From Verrucomicrobiia bacterium (GTDB lineage Bacteria; Verrucomicrobiota; Verrucomicrobiia; Limisphaerales; JADLHS01), in NCBI GenBank assembly GCA_026125285.1, contig JAHCLO010000006.1, forward strand, positions 62,001-126,000: DNA of 64,000 nt. The letters are read 5' to 3'. Position numbers and translations under genes: made by a program. Shown here one piece after another: positions 18,161 through 27,327 of the stretch (the first letter of the stretch is position 1; each line of letters starts with the position of its first letter). Under the pieces are notes generated by a model. It was not told the origin of the DNA, did no database searches, and saw only the letters and a program-made list of their open reading frames with translations.

Positions 18161-21100
18161 ATGAAAACCTGCCAAGTTCCCCTGAAATGCAGTTCTAGCT
18201 TAGCCGTTGTTGTGCTTGCCATCCTGTTAACCGCCGCCGTAAATCTGTCCGCGCAAGATGTTCCGGCCACCAGCGCGGCGGACGCGCTGGACAACCTCAA
18301 GACGGCAACCCTAAACAAGATGGACTGGGAAGTTGAAAATACCGCTCGGGCATTTGCGGATGCGCAGAACATTCATAATTCGCTCGTGTGGAGCGATTGG
18401 GCGCGGCCCTTTCTGGACATTGCATTGGCTGTGTATAGCGGGTTGACAGCCATTCCGAATCTGGAGACCGGCGGTGCCAGACAATATTTGCACACCGCCA
18501 TTGGTGCAGCTGATTCTGGAAAATCCTACTACTCAATCTACACGAGTCTGGATCGTTTTCGGCAGGACGGCGTCAACCTTGCCCTAGCGATTGATGGCCC
18601 TAGTTACAATGGCATCGTTTCCGCAATGTTGGATCGGGCGGACGCATCGAGTTTCTTCTTCAATTACACTCTGTTCATGAATTCCATTCAAAGCGATCTC
18701 AATGGAGCCATTCCCGCAAATTGTCCGATCCGTATCTCACACAAATCGACCGAATATGATCGCACTGGTGGGAGCATTTTTACCGGCAAGCTGCAAGCGA
18801 GGAACTATGTGGAGAGCCAGTTTAATGCGCTGAGCACCTTGTTGCGGCAGACCCAGCTACCACAGCAGCGAGTCAATGAACTGGTGGCGTTTATCCAGGC
18901 CAGACGTCAGGAAATTCTTCAGTCAGGCTCTGCGCCAGGAATGGGAGTGAGCCATGTAACCTATGATGCCTATTTGACGAAAAGCGGGGTCGTGACCAAG
19001 CGCAAGGTCAGCTACAACCTGGGGACAATAAGCCAATTGGAACAATGGCGTTTGAAGGTTCTCGACCTGTTCATTCAGACCACCGGGTCGGACATGATTG
19101 GCCTGACTGGAAGGTTAGTTGAGAAGGCGGGGGATTTCGTGATTAAGGACGCGCTGACTGATCTCACCGAATCGGTAAACCTAAACCTAAATGTGGAGGC
19201 CGTCATTTCCGGGCAAGCCGGCGCAAACATCGTCCTCAAGGACGCAACCTCATTGGGAATATCTATCGCGACACCGGACATTGGCGTGCTCGCTGATCAG
19301 GCCCAAGCCTACGTCTCGAATTCGCGGGAACAAATAAACATGATTCCGCAGCAGATGATGGACGGCTTGCCGGGCGAAATTTCCAAAGTCCTGCTGCTGA
19401 CGGATGACACAGTAAAATACGCGCAACTTACCATTGCCGCACCGGTGGTTGCCCAAGTCACGCCAGGGACATTGCCAACCAGCGCCTCTGCGCAACACAT
19501 CGTCGTGACGGGCCAGAATTTCAAACCTTCCAGCGATCCGAACGCATCCAAGTTTATTTTTACCGACCCGGCCAACAACACATATATCCGCACACCAACT
19601 TTCGCTAGTGCAACTGAAATGAGCTACGACATCACGGTTCTGTCCGCCGTCGGCACATGGACGGTTAGGGTGGCGAACGGGGCAGTTGAATCGCTCCCCA
19701 CGAGTTTCACCGTGGCACCGGCGGCGGCACAGCTCACCGGTTTGTCGGTCTCTGCGCCGGCTTCAATGGCAGAGAACAGCAGTGTGCAGTTGACAGCCAC
19801 GGCGACAATTGGAGGGGTTCAGCAGACCGTTACGCCGGTCTGGCATGAGAACTCAACGGCAACTGATATTTCAGCGGCGGGGGTTTTGACCGCGAGTGAA
19901 GTAGCGGGAGACACCAGCGTTGATATTTCCTGCGACTATACCTTCAACGGGGTCACGAAAAGCGCTAGTGCGTCGGTAACCGTGCTCAACTCATCATCTG
20001 GCGGCGGCGGCACGGTGAACCAAGAGCTGGTGACCAACGGCGGAGCCGAAAGCGGCAACACCTCCGGCTGGCAGATGTCCGGCCCAATCGTAGGCGTCAA
20101 TCCTACGTTTCCATACGCAGGATATTATTATTACGTTTTGGGTGAGTTGAATTCAGTCACGGATACCATGTGGCAAAGCATCACAATTCCAGCCAACTCC
20201 TCAACGGTGACTTTCAATGCCCAGCTCTGGGTTTATTCCGAAGACACCAGCAGCACGGCGGTGGACACTTTTACTGCGACGGTGCGCGACGCCAATAACA
20301 ACGTTCTGGCAATCCTTGGCCAGCGATCCAATTTGGACAAAGTCTCAGGCACCGGGCAGCCGGCATATCGCAATATCACCTACGATTTATCTTCGCTTCG
20401 GGGGCAGACCGTAAAATTATATTTCACGGCCCAATTGAACAGCAGCGGTTTTACCAGCTTCAAGCTGGATAATATCAGCGTGATGGCGGCGGTCACCCAA
20501 TCCAGTTGCACATTTTCCTTATCGTTGCCGGGGGATATTTGGGCGGCGGCTGGCGGCAGTGATGCTTTTAATGTCATCGCTGCCAGCGGATGTTCCTGGA
20601 GCACATCTGTGAATGTGAACTGGGTCCACATCACGTCGGGTTCATCGGGAACAGGCACGCACGGTGTATTTTACACGGTTGACGCCAACCCGACCACAAC
20701 GCCGCGAAGCGGAGTCATCACCGCGGCGGGGCAATTTTTTACCATCAACCAGAACGGGAACCAAAATGCCTGCGTTTTCCGGCTCAGCTCGCCCGGCTAC
20801 GCGTGGCCGGCGGCTGGCGGCAGCGACTCCTTCTCGGTTTTGGCTGATGCGATTTGCTGGTGGGAGGCCAAGGCCAACGCCACCTGGATTACGATTAGCA
20901 CTAACGAAGGAACGGGAACCGCATCAATAAGCTATACCGTCCAGCCGAACACCGCCTCCGGGTCACGCATGGGCACTATTACGGCGGCGGGCCAAGCATT
21001 TACCATCAATCAGGCAGGAACGCCGCCACCACCCGGCAGTCTGGCGTCTGGGCTGTCTTACCCAAGTTCAATTGCAGTCGATGACACCTGGGTTTATTGG

Positions 21101-22684
21101 ACCGAGGCGGGGCGGGGTGTGGTCAAAAAAGTGCTGAAGACCGGTGGCAGTGAGACGACAATCATCTCTACAAATTGGGGCACTTACGGGTCAATCGCAT
21201 TGAGCGACACGGACATATTCCTTTCCAATCTGGGGATAAACATAGTTAAGGTTCCAAAAAATGGAGGTGTCATTACAACGCTTTACTCCACGAATCAGGA
21301 TACCATCGAAGGCATAACGCTGCGCGACGGGCTGGTCTATTGGGCAGGTCATTACCAAGGCATGATTTTCTCAATGCCGATGAACGGAGGCCCAATTGTA
21401 ACGGTTGCAACCGGGCCGGCTTTTGCGACAGGAATACAGGTTACTGACACGGCTGTGTTCTGGTCGTTGTTCAACAACCCGGGGTCAGTTTTCAAGCAGC
21501 CAAAAGGCGGCGGCACGGCGATCACCCTGTCTAGCACTACCCAGGTCAACCCGGGTTTGCTTGTGCAAGGGGGGTGGGTTTACTGGACCGCCGGCCGTAA
21601 CATATATCGTATTCCTGTGGACGGGGGCACGCGCCAAACCTGTGCTTCGAATCTGAGCAGTGCGTGGCGTATGGCGGCCGACGGAACCAACCTTTTCTGG
21701 GTTGAATTCACCAGCCCTGGGGGTTGCGTGAAGCAGATGCCCCTCGATGGCGGCCCGATCATCACGCTCGCAACGAATCTGGTTAATCCTACATGCCTGG
21801 CCGTTGACGAACGGAATGTGTATTGGACTGAAGGAGACAACCGGTCGCCTGGCAGCATCAAGTGGGTCGCCAAGGCAATTATTCAGCCGGATACAATTGC
21901 TCCTCAAGTGTATGTCAGTGCTCCGCTGACTGGAGCGCGCGTGAGTGATCCGGCGTTGCCGGTGTCAGGGACGGCCGTGGATGATGTTGCTGTCTCCGTT
22001 GTGGAGTTTCAAATCAACGGCGGGGTATGGAATACGGCTTCAGGAACCACCAACTGGACCGGAACGGCAACTCTGCAAGTTGGCACGAATGCCGTTTCGG
22101 TCCATGCTCGTGACACCTCGGGAAACACCTCCTCGGTCGCCAGTGTGACCGTGGTTTACTTGCCGCCAGATGTCACGGCTCCGACCTTGACGATTCTGTC
22201 ACCCACGACCAACGCGACCTTCTTTACGAGCGACCCCGCAGTGTCCTTGGGTGGGCAGGCGACTGACAACGTGGGTGTGCAATCTGTGCTGTGGGCAAAC
22301 GAACGCGGCGGCAATGGCGCGGCAGCGCTCGCTGGCAGCACATGGACAAGCGGCCCGGTTGTGCTTCTGGTCGGGCAAAACAATTTGACAGTCACGGCAA
22401 CTGATGCGGCTGGAAATTCCAAGCAGGCGCAAATCATTGTGGACCGATTGTCCGCCGCGCACAACACATTGGGTTTTGTTGGGAGTCTGCAACCAGGGCA
22501 ATTCCAGTTCCGCTTTTATGGACAGCCGCGAGCGGCCTACGAAATCCAAGCCTCAACGAACATGGTTTACTGGTTTTCTGTTGGCACAAACATCGTGCCG
22601 GTGGGTGGATACTTTGACTTCACGCGTGCCGTGCTTGTGAGCGAGCCGAATGCGTTCTTTCGCGTGAAGGTGATTTCGCCATAA
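18161..22684 (+). CDS. Giant secreted multidomain protein with IPT/TIG, Big-like, BACON and Ig-like domains
   Basis: 1507 residues from the ATG at 18161; the frame is open further upstream but only this start gives a signal peptide (MKTCQVPLKC..., hydrophobic VVVLAILLTAAV, cleavage after LSA). Helical N-terminal region to about 410; IPT/TIG-like (about 430-515); Big_2-like (520-610); galactose-binding-like (620-780); two BACON-like repeats (783-955, each with W..I and the ITAAGQ-FTINQ ending); a propeller-like region of short repeats (960-1240, VYWTEG/IYRIPVDGG units); two Ig-like repeats (1245-1430); and the C-terminal EIQASTNMVYW...FFRVKV tail common in Verrucomicrobiota exported proteins. 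Probably a surface or extracellular carbohydrate- or matrix-interacting protein; no catalytic motif seen. Confidence 0.85.
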   Translation: MKTCQVPLKCSSSLAVVVLAILLTAAVNLSAQDVPATSAADALDNLKTATLNKMDWEVENTARAFADAQNIHNSLVWSDWARPFLDIALAVYSGLTAIPNLETGGARQYLHTAIGAADSGKSYYSIYTSLDRFRQDGVNLALAIDGPSYNGIVSAMLDRADASSFFFNYTLFMNSIQSDLNGAIPANCPIRISHKSTEYDRTGGSIFTGKLQARNYVESQFNALSTLLRQTQLPQQRVNELVAFIQARRQEILQSGSAPGMGVSHVTYDAYLTKSGVVTKRKVSYNLGTISQLEQWRLKVLDLFIQTTGSDMIGLTGRLVEKAGDFVIKDALTDLTESVNLNLNVEAVISGQAGANIVLKDATSLGISIATPDIGVLADQAQAYVSNSREQINMIPQQMMDGLPGEISKVLLLTDDTVKYAQLTIAAPVVAQVTPGTLPTSASAQHIVVTGQNFKPSSDPNASKFIFTDPANNTYIRTPTFASATEMSYDITVLSAVGTWTVRVANGAVESLPTSFTVAPAAAQLTGLSVSAPASMAENSSVQLTATATIGGVQQTVTPVWHENSTATDISAAGVLTASEVAGDTSVDISCDYTFNGVTKSASASVTVLNSSSGGGGTVNQELVTNGGAESGNTSGWQMSGPIVGVNPTFPYAGYYYYVLGELNSVTDTMWQSITIPANSSTVTFNAQLWVYSEDTSSTAVDTFTATVRDANNNVLAILGQRSNLDKVSGTGQPAYRNITYDLSSLRGQTVKLYFTAQLNSSGFTSFKLDNISVMAAVTQSSCTFSLSLPGDIWAAAGGSDAFNVIAASGCSWSTSVNVNWVHITSGSSGTGTHGVFYTVDANPTTTPRSGVITAAGQFFTINQNGNQNACVFRLSSPGYAWPAAGGSDSFSVLADAICWWEAKANATWITISTNEGTGTASISYTVQPNTASGSRMGTITAAGQAFTINQAGTPPPPGSLASGLSYPSSIAVDDTWVYWTEAGRGVVKKVLKTGGSETTIISTNWGTYGSIALSDTDIFLSNLGINIVKVPKNGGVITTLYSTNQDTIEGITLRDGLVYWAGHYQGMIFSMPMNGGPIVTVATGPAFATGIQVTDTAVFWSLFNNPGSVFKQPKGGGTAITLSSTTQVNPGLLVQGGWVYWTAGRNIYRIPVDGGTRQTCASNLSSAWRMAADGTNLFWVEFTSPGGCVKQMPLDGGPIITLATNLVNPTCLAVDERNVYWTEGDNRSPGSIKWVAKAIIQPDTIAPQVYVSAPLTGARVSDPALPVSGTAVDDVAVSVVEFQINGGVWNTASGTTNWTGTATLQVGTNAVSVHARDTSGNTSSVASVTVVYLPPDVTAPTLTILSPTTNATFFTSDPAVSLGGQATDNVGVQSVLWANERGGNGAAALAGSTWTSGPVVLLVGQNNLTVTATDAAGNSKQAQIIVDRLSAAHNTLGFVGSLQPGQFQFRFYGQPRAAYEIQASTNMVYWFSVGTNIVPVGGYFDFTRAVLVSEPNAFFRVKVISP

Positions 22685-22858
22685 GCGACGCGTATAGCGT
22701 GGGCAGAATGATGTGAGGCAAGTTGGACTCTTGAACGGCGTTGGAGAGTTCAACGACAGCAGGGCGAACTCGACGCCGAGCCAGTTCTAGTGGGTCAAGC
22801 CGCCGCAATAGAACCGGCCGTAGTTGCCGGCGGCTAAGTGCAAGCGGAAAGGCGACCG

Positions 22859-23866
22859 ATGAACGAACAACAGAAATACTTGTTTGGCGCGGGGGCGATC
22901 CTGCTCGGCGTGGTGTTGGTGTATGCGTGGCGCTTGACTTTCCGTCGCAAGCGGCGCTCCGTTCCGCCTGAAGCCATGCGGATTATCAGAATTGCCACCG
23001 CACTTGGTGCCGCAGCCATCGGAGGCGGGTTGCTTGGTTTCGTGGAAATCAGTGGTCAGATCATGGGGCTGGCCATCAAGGCTGGGGGTGCGTTTGCTTT
23101 GCTCCTCCTAGTTTACTACGTCAATCCACCGTCGTGGGTTGTCTCTGTCGATGACGGCGAGATCGATGTCGGTGGTGATACGCCGGAAGATGATGACCCC
23201 TGGCCGCCAATCGACACGTCCCTTCCGGAGGCAGATGATCCATTCACTGGCTTTCCCAAGGCGATGCTGCACTCCTACCGAAGTGCGGCTTCAAAGATGA
23301 CGACGAACATGGCCATGTTACAGCGGTTGCAGGGGTGCAGGCTTGGATGCACGGTGAGGCGACTTGAACTGGGTGTCGGGAAGACAATAGGCAAACCGAT
23401 GTCCGGTAAACATTTTAAGCATGTATATTACCGACTACAGGGCAACGCACATTTTATCGAGACGACGGCTCGGGAGTCAGGGCGAGGACTTGATGTCCAC
23501 CTGACCAGGCTGGGCCTGAGGGCCGTGATAAATATCCGAGATCGCGAAAATCATCCTCCCGTCAGCATTGCGGAACTACAGGGACTACGGGTCATCCTTG
23601 CTGGGGGCGTATTGATGTTTGAGGTGTTCAAGTTACTGGTCAAAGCGGGAGAGGCCTCGGAGACCCAGATTCACACCCATTGCGAAGCGGAGTATAGCCG
23701 GCGCTTTGATACGCGGCCGCGAGAGGGCGCGTTTAACTGGGCACTGGGTATCATGGCCGGAGAGGGTTGGATCGAAAGCGTCCGTCCGGGCGTTCTGAGG
23801 ATGACCGACGAGGGAAGAGCGGTGTTTGAGGACCTGAAATCAGCCGAGAACGGCAAGTCTGTTTAG
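22859..23866 (+). CDS. Membrane-anchored protein with C-terminal winged-helix-like domain
   Basis: 335 residues from the ATG at 22859 (MNEQQKYLFGAG), preceded by GGAAAGG; an in-frame ATG 21 bases upstream is weaker. Three hydrophobic segments are visible: residues 8-24, 43-62 and 70-88. An acidic linker follows (DDGEIDVGGDTPEDDDPW), then a soluble domain; the last 90 residues (SETQIHTHCEAEYSRR ... GWIESVRPGVLRMTDEGRAVFEDL) resemble a winged-helix domain. Might sense or regulate the convergent defence operon that ends 85 bases downstream. Family unknown. Confidence 0.65.
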   Translation: MNEQQKYLFGAGAILLGVVLVYAWRLTFRRKRRSVPPEAMRIIRIATALGAAAIGGGLLGFVEISGQIMGLAIKAGGAFALLLLVYYVNPPSWVVSVDDGEIDVGGDTPEDDDPWPPIDTSLPEADDPFTGFPKAMLHSYRSAASKMTTNMAMLQRLQGCRLGCTVRRLELGVGKTIGKPMSGKHFKHVYYRLQGNAHFIETTARESGRGLDVHLTRLGLRAVINIRDRENHPPVSIAELQGLRVILAGGVLMFEVFKLLVKAGEASETQIHTHCEAEYSRRFDTRPREGAFNWALGIMAGEGWIESVRPGVLRMTDEGRAVFEDLKSAENGKSV

Positions 23867-23950
23867 AATGTGGTTGCGTTCGCCGGCAAGTTTGCCGACG
23901 GATTTGACAAGCTGTAGGAGGGTAGTGTAAGGCGGACGCGGTGCGCCGGG

Positions 23951-26900
23951 CTATTCGGACTCGAAGCCTTGGGCGGTGAATTTGAGGGTGCGGGCGTTTT
24001 CGGTGACGATGCGGACGATGTTGTCGGGCGCGCCTTCGGGCATTTGGGCGCGGATTTCGAGCGTGACCTCGACCGTTGCGCCGGGCTGAAGGGCCAAGTG
24101 TTGAACGATTTCCTCGGCTATTTTGCCAGCGTCCCGGCCAACCCGCTGGGGATTCAAGGGGACGGCGCCGAAAAAGCGTTTTGGTTTGGCCGGCGCGGGA
24201 GGTTTACCATTTTCAGCTTCGATTTTGGTTACGGTCAAATGGCCAACCAACTCCGCTTTGCCTTCGGCTGATCCGGCAATAGAAACGACCGTGGCTGCCT
24301 GCTCGGCTTGAAATTGCTTCATGGCCGCGTCTGGTTTAACCAACAGGCCGGACAGCTCGTCCATTCCCAGCGGGACTTGTTTGCCGAAGCGCAGGCCACG
24401 ATAGCGTTTGGCCGGTTCATCCAAGCTGTCCGCGTAGGCGAAGGAATCCTGCTGCCAACTTAAAAGAGCAATGCCCTCGTGGATGGCATCCACCAACACC
24501 TGTGCGTTGCGCAAGCGTGGCAAATAAAGGTAGCGCGCGAAATCTTCCGCCAGTTGTTTCACGGAGACGTTATCACCGCGCCAGAGCGGCACGTTATCCA
24601 GTTCCAGGCGCAGCCGGGAAGCGGCCAGCTTGGAAACCAGCATTTCGTCGTTCCTCAATTTACGGCTCGCCCGCGCGGCCAGCGGCTCCTGGCCCTGCAA
24701 CCGGAACGACTGCCACTGCACGGGGTCTTGTGACTTCAATTGCGTCGGCACAAGCAGCCACTGGTAAGTTTCCGGGATGCGGGCGCTGACGGTAGTATTG
24801 GCGTTGTCGCGTTGCGTCTTGGCCTGCCGGCGCTGGTAGGAGTCGAGATTCAAGGGCGGTTCGTCGCCTTCCGATTCCTGCACGATGGAATTCCAAGCCA
24901 GATAATGCCGCACCGCCTCGTCAAGATCGGAAAGGCGGGCGCGGTCAGCGGTTAGAAAAACAAGGGCGTTTCGGTAGAGGCGCGGCGCGTTGCCGCGACT
25001 TTCCAACATGCTTTTGGCCGCAGCCAACGCCGGACTGTCCTGTTCCTTCACATGGGGATATTCCACCCCCAAGATGACGAGCCGCGCATCGGGATCGTCG
25101 GGCACGTCGGCGTTGGTGAGCGGGAAAGAATGGATGCGGCTGAAATCGCCACGCGTTCTGAGGTCCTGGTTGACCCGCGCCTTTACCTCTTCGGCCACGG
25201 CGTCAGGGTCGGACTTAAATTGTTCGGCACGGTCTTCGGCGAGCTTGGTAACGGTGGGCTGGGTGGAATACCAGTAGCGTGCGCCGTCCGCATAAAGGTA
25301 GGTCGCCAGACGGGTCAGGTGGCTGAGAGCATCCGCGAAGATGGCCGGCGACTCACCCGGCTGGACGCAACCGAGTTTGACCCGCCGATCCTCCAAACCC
25401 CGATTGGCTGCTTTGGCCGTCGGCGCAGAGCCAAGGTAAACCGTGCGCGCAACGCGGCGGCACGCAGAATAGCGACCAAGGTTCGGCCTTTCGCCGTCAA
25501 TGCGGAGCGGCAGTGAATTCGGACCGTCCACGTCCTTCTCAATGACCGGAACCCAATTGTCCGGCAAATAGCGGGTGAGTTCAAACTGCACCCGTGGGTC
25601 ATCAATCGGAATGTTCGCCGGCAGAATGAGCGGGTTGCGATCCTGCTTTTCCCAAAGCGAATGAATCACTGCTGCCATGAGCCGCAACACACCGCGCGTT
25701 CGTTGAAACTTCACCAGCGTGGACCAATCGGAGTAAAGCCGGTCGAAGACTTCCGGGTGGATGGGATACGCGGCCTTGAGACGTTTCTCGTATTCGGCCT
25801 CCCGACACTCCGGCGGAAATTCCTGCTGCTGCGAGCGGTAAAGTTCCATGAACGCCTTGGCTGTCGCATCGCGGGCGACGAATAGTTGCGCGTCGGTGAT
25901 GGTTTCAAACAAACGTCGCCGGACAATCTCGAAACCTTCCTCCGCACTGGCGGGCCGCCAAGAGGATTCGACACGACCGATGGCGTTTTTCAACCGCTCC
26001 AAAGCATGGCGTCCACGTTCGCCACCGACTTCCACGTCCTCGACTTCGCTGCCGTGCGGACTGACCACGCCGCTTTCGCTGGCGGGAATACTGACCACCA
26101 GAAAGGTGTTCTTCGCCGCTTTGGCGGCTTCGCTCAAGGTCTGGGCAAACGTGAAATGGGTTTCAAACCGGCCACCGGGCAAATCCGCGGCCTCGTGCAA
26201 CTGGCGCGCGTAGGCAACCCACTCATCAATCAGAATCAGGCACGGCGAGTATTTGTTGAACAAGACGCGCAGCGTATCGCCGGGGCTGGTGGCGCGCTCG
26301 TCATCTTCTTTTACCATCGCATACCCTTCTTTGCCGCCTAGCTGCCACGCGAGTTCGCCCCAAAGCGTGCTGACAACCGTGCCGTCTGGTTTGCGGCTGG
26401 GTGAGCCGGGGGAAATCTTGTTCCCGACGATGACCACGCGTTTCGCCACCGGGATTTTGTTCAAGCCGGTCTTTTCAAACACAGACTCAAGGCCGGGCAA
26501 CTCCGCCCCCTTCATGCCACTGAACATGTGATACAACGCGAGCATCGAGTGGGTCTTGCCGCCGCCGAAATTCGTTTGCAGTTCGATCACCGGATCACCG
26601 CCCTGACCTGACAAACGCATCAAGGCGCTGCACAGGAGATCGCGCAAACCTTGGGTCAGGAATGTGCGCCGGAAAAATTCCACGGGATTGCGATACTCGT
26701 CCGAACCTTCGCCCATGTGGACCTGCCACAAGTCGGCAGCAAATTCCGCCTGCTGGTATTTGCCAGACGCCACGTCCCGGTGCGGCGTGACGACTTCCCG
26801 CCACGGCTTCAAGCCGGGAATGGTTTCGCTTTCCACGGCGGTGCTGGCGGACTTGCGTTTTTCGGTGCGGACTTGCTCGTCGAACCGGACCCGGAGCAAC

Positions 26901-27313
26901 TCCAATTTAATCTTCTCCACCTCGGAAGCTTCCGGGGCCGAAACGGCCGTCAGCAAGCGGGCGCAACTATCCAGGGCGCGGTAGGCGTCATCCGTGCTGA
27001 AGGGGCGTTGGTGCGCCCAGCGATTGCGCACCTCGCGCAATTCGCTGACGAGAGTGCGTTCCGCCTGACCGAGCGTCTTGCGAAAAACCTCGTTCCATTG
27101 ATTCCAGAGCGTCACCAAAAGCGCCTGCGCATCCCACTGCGGATTGTCGGCAGAACCGAGCAGGGACATCTGGCTGCCGGCCATCGTTTTCCGCGTCTCC
27201 TCAAACCAGCCCTGCTGATAAATGCTCTTAAGTTCGCGCTCAACAAACGGTTTGAGGCCGCCGGTCAAAAATTCCAGCGACTTGCCGACTCGTTCGTGAT
27301 TGGTGATGGCCAT
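23951..27313 (-). CDS. DUF499-family P-loop ATPase with N-terminal HEPN-like (Swt1-type) domain
   Basis: Large ATPase of 1120 residues, the last gene of the six-gene operon. Its N-terminus resembles Swt1-type HEPN domains and contains RNRWAH (about residue 95-100), the RxxxxH signature of HEPN ribonucleases. Walker A QTNFGGGKTHS is near 245-255 and Walker B LILIDEWVAYARQL near 355. DUF499 proteins include PglY/BrxC-like ATPases of BREX and of other methylase-linked defence islands. The DUF1156 methylase gene ends 14 bases upstream, a pairing seen in such islands. I infer it is the effector or remodelling ATPase that distinguishes unmodified DNA; the HEPN part suggests RNA cleavage on activation. 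Confidence 0.85.
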   Translation of the reverse strand: MAITNHERVGKSLEFLTGGLKPFVERELKSIYQQGWFEETRKTMAGSQMSLLGSADNPQWDAQALLVTLWNQWNEVFRKTLGQAERTLVSELREVRNRWAHQRPFSTDDAYRALDSCARLLTAVSAPEASEVEKIKLELLRVRFDEQVRTEKRKSASTAVESETIPGLKPWREVVTPHRDVASGKYQQAEFAADLWQVHMGEGSDEYRNPVEFFRRTFLTQGLRDLLCSALMRLSGQGGDPVIELQTNFGGGKTHSMLALYHMFSGMKGAELPGLESVFEKTGLNKIPVAKRVVIVGNKISPGSPSRKPDGTVVSTLWGELAWQLGGKEGYAMVKEDDERATSPGDTLRVLFNKYSPCLILIDEWVAYARQLHEAADLPGGRFETHFTFAQTLSEAAKAAKNTFLVVSIPASESGVVSPHGSEVEDVEVGGERGRHALERLKNAIGRVESSWRPASAEEGFEIVRRRLFETITDAQLFVARDATAKAFMELYRSQQQEFPPECREAEYEKRLKAAYPIHPEVFDRLYSDWSTLVKFQRTRGVLRLMAAVIHSLWEKQDRNPLILPANIPIDDPRVQFELTRYLPDNWVPVIEKDVDGPNSLPLRIDGERPNLGRYSACRRVARTVYLGSAPTAKAANRGLEDRRVKLGCVQPGESPAIFADALSHLTRLATYLYADGARYWYSTQPTVTKLAEDRAEQFKSDPDAVAEEVKARVNQDLRTRGDFSRIHSFPLTNADVPDDPDARLVILGVEYPHVKEQDSPALAAAKSMLESRGNAPRLYRNALVFLTADRARLSDLDEAVRHYLAWNSIVQESEGDEPPLNLDSYQRRQAKTQRDNANTTVSARIPETYQWLLVPTQLKSQDPVQWQSFRLQGQEPLAARASRKLRNDEMLVSKLAASRLRLELDNVPLWRGDNVSVKQLAEDFARYLYLPRLRNAQVLVDAIHEGIALLSWQQDSFAYADSLDEPAKRYRGLRFGKQVPLGMDELSGLLVKPDAAMKQFQAEQAATVVSIAGSAEGKAELVGHLTVTKIEAENGKPPAPAKPKRFFGAVPLNPQRVGRDAGKIAEEIVQHLALQPGATVEVTLEIRAQMPEGAPDNIVRIVTENARTLKFTAQGFESE

Positions 27314-27327
27314 AGCTTAGTTGCGCG

